Below are positions 63,155-64,000 of a DNA stretch of 64,000 nucleotides, one piece after another. This DNA comes from CALKJU01 sp035326425. Its GTDB lineage: Bacteria; Pseudomonadota; Alphaproteobacteria; Geminicoccales; Geminicoccaceae. How positions within the stretch are numbered: the first letter of the stretch is position 1; each line of letters opens with the position of its first letter. The stretch lies in contig DAOLFG010000017.1 in the NCBI GenBank assembly GCA_035326425.1, positions 23,757 to 87,756 of the forward strand. The letters are read 5' to 3'. The position numbers and the translations under genes are program-made. Below the pieces are notes generated by a model. That model searched no databases. It was not told where the DNA came from and saw nothing but the letters and a program-made list of their open reading frames with translations.

Positions 63155-63636
63155 GCGCGCTCGACAGCGCCTCGGTGCGGCGGGTGCGCGAGGCGCTCGC
63201 CACCGCCGGCTCGCCGGCCCGCATCGTCGAGCTGGCCTCGACCGCCCGCAGCGCCGAGGACGCGGCGCGCTCGGTCGGCTGCGAGCTCGGTGCCATCGTC
63301 AAGTCGCTGGTGTTCACGATCGGCGGCCGGCCGGTGATGGCGCTGATCGCCGGCGACCGACGCTGCGACACCGCGGCGCTGCCGGATGCGCTCGCCATGG
63401 CGGGCACCGTCCGCCGCGCCGACGCCGATCTCGTGCGCGCGGCCACCGGCTTCGCCATTGGCGGCGTGGCGCCGGTCGGCCACGACCTGCCGGTCGCGAT
63501 CGACGCCTCGCTCGGCCGCTTCGACGAGATCTGGGCTGCGGCCGGCCACCCGCACTGCGTCTTCGCCACCTCGATCCACGAGCTGATGGAGCTGAGCCGC
63601 GGCCGCCTCGCCGACCGCATCGCCCCACCGCCCTGA
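63151..63636 (+). CDS. YbaK/EbsC-family aminoacyl-tRNA deacylase
   Basis: This 161-residue protein has the YbaK fold with conserved Lys51 in GAIVKSLVF and GFAIGGVAPVGH, the two parts of the deacylase pocket. Family members remove wrong amino acids from tRNA-Pro or tRNA-Cys in trans. Length matches single-domain members. Coupled to the GST gene by ATGA. Confidence 0.88.
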   Translation: MSALDSASVRRVREALATAGSPARIVELASTARSAEDAARSVGCELGAIVKSLVFTIGGRPVMALIAGDRRCDTAALPDALAMAGTVRRADADLVRAATGFAIGGVAPVGHDLPVAIDASLGRFDEIWAAAGHPHCVFATSIHELMELSRGRLADRIAPPP

Positions 63637-63678
63637 TTGACACCGCCCGCCACCGCACCCTACATACGCCGCTGCCGC

Positions 63679-63772
63679 GGAGGGGTGGCCGAGTGGCTGA
63701 AGGCGGCGGTTTGCTAAACCGTTATAGGGCCCTAAAGCCCTATCGTGGGTTCGAATCCCATCCCCTCCGCCA
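63679..63772 (+). tRNA. tRNA-Ser(GCU)
   Basis: The 94-base sequence folds as a class II tRNA. The acceptor stem is GGAGGGG with CCCCTCC, and the anticodon loop TTGCTAA carries GCT at 63713-63715. A long variable arm ATAGGGC/GCCCTAT, the T-loop GGTTCGAATCC and an encoded CCA end complete it. Reads AGC and AGU serine codons. Confidence 0.97.
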
Positions 63773-64000
63773 TGTACGTCGAATTTCCAAGATTTTTCAA
63801 TAGCTTACGGACGAGCCTTACTCGCCGCCCACAATTGATCCCATACGAGCGCCGGGCTATCTGTCCCGGGGCCACTCGCCGTCGTGATGACGGCACCGGC
63901 ATCGGCGGTTCGATCGGAATGTCAGGTTCAACAGCAGCAACTCGCACATTGTTCTTCTTCGAGAAGCCATCGACGATGCGGCAGGTGCAGCGGTTCTTCA
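63773..64000 (-). pseudogene. Lower-GC flank of tRNA-Ser with possible IS1-like transposase remnant
   Basis: After the tRNA the sequence becomes less GC-rich, especially 63773-63810. On the minus strand a frame open from the right edge starts KNRCTCRIVDGFSKKNN, similar to the C-terminal phrase RFTRLTNGFSKK found in IS1-type transposases. It then loses any match, and the frame runs on into the antisense of the tRNA. It may be a decayed mobile-element end, or the C-terminus of an unknown gene running in from the right. No other gene is evident in these 228 bases. Confidence 0.3.

Noticed and set aside
63732..63947. 71-codon frame on the minus strand ending MAEGMGFEPTIGL
   Set aside because: The end is the antisense of tRNA-Ser, a well-known source of false protein predictions. 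Only the upstream portion is noted, as a possible transposase remnant.

Overview
The window is 64 kb of very GC-rich DNA (about 70% by eye, not computed), densely packed with protein genes that often overlap by 4 bases (ATGA or GTGA junctions). The gene content points to a free-living, metabolically broad alphaproteobacterium, possibly of the Rhodospirillales or a neighbouring order. The clues are an Azospirillum-like ipdC, phaR, opgGH, a cellulose operon with BcsN- and BcsK-like genes, sitABCD, a type III PLP decarboxylase and a cysteine-free HemB. I cannot name the genus. No CRISPR array, prophage or intact insertion sequence is visible.

Layout. 1-4746 (minus): start of a MetE-like gene, then a complete branched-chain amino-acid-type ABC importer livKHMGF. 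5052-8515 (plus): circularly permuted ATP-grasp/alpha-E protein plus transglutaminase, a predicted peptide-ligation pair. 8581-10523: divergent CsgG-like lipoprotein and Sel1-repeat lipoprotein. 10546-14856 (minus): pyrE and the Mn/Fe importer sitABCD behind a promoter that holds a DtxR/MntR-like operator. 15018-15965: PanE-family reductase. 15978-19207 (minus): carbohydrate-type ABC importer without its ATPase. 19398-20720: amtB with a candidate sigma-54 promoter and no glnK. 20943-23054: class II aldolase and FGGY sugar kinase. 23143-31188 (minus): cellulose operon bcsN-A-B-Z-K.

31318-34659: enolase-superfamily dehydratase, Fe-type alcohol dehydrogenase and, divergently, a DenD-like dehydrogenase. 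34818-39093: phaR, a MarR-type regulator and three valine-degradation genes. 39257-43323: hemB followed by an endonuclease Q-UvrD helicase fusion, the most unusual protein here. 43320-49615: hydrolases, an EamA exporter, cysK and an Atm1-type exporter. 49626-53678: opgGH for periplasmic glucans. 54036-60239 (plus): a secreted TPR protein, a secreted metallo-beta-lactamase-fold protein with altered metal motifs, ipdC, an Aas-type acyltransferase/acyl-ACP synthetase and a class III nucleotidyl cyclase. A cyclic-nucleotide-binding/FHA protein converges on the cyclase with 6 bases between them. 61130-63636: ornithine/lysine-type decarboxylase, nu-class GST and a YbaK deacylase. 63679-63772: tRNA-Ser(GCU), with a lower-GC flank carrying a possible transposase remnant.

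Themes are nutrient import (amino acids, ammonium, sugar, Mn/Fe), cell-surface glucans (cellulose, osmoregulated periplasmic glucans), branched-chain amino-acid breakdown, and a candidate cyclic-nucleotide signalling module next to an auxin-type decarboxylase. Several control elements can be read directly: hairpins between the binding-protein and permease genes of two importers, the sit operator inside its promoter spacer, the amtB sigma-54 candidate and several intergenic inverted repeats.
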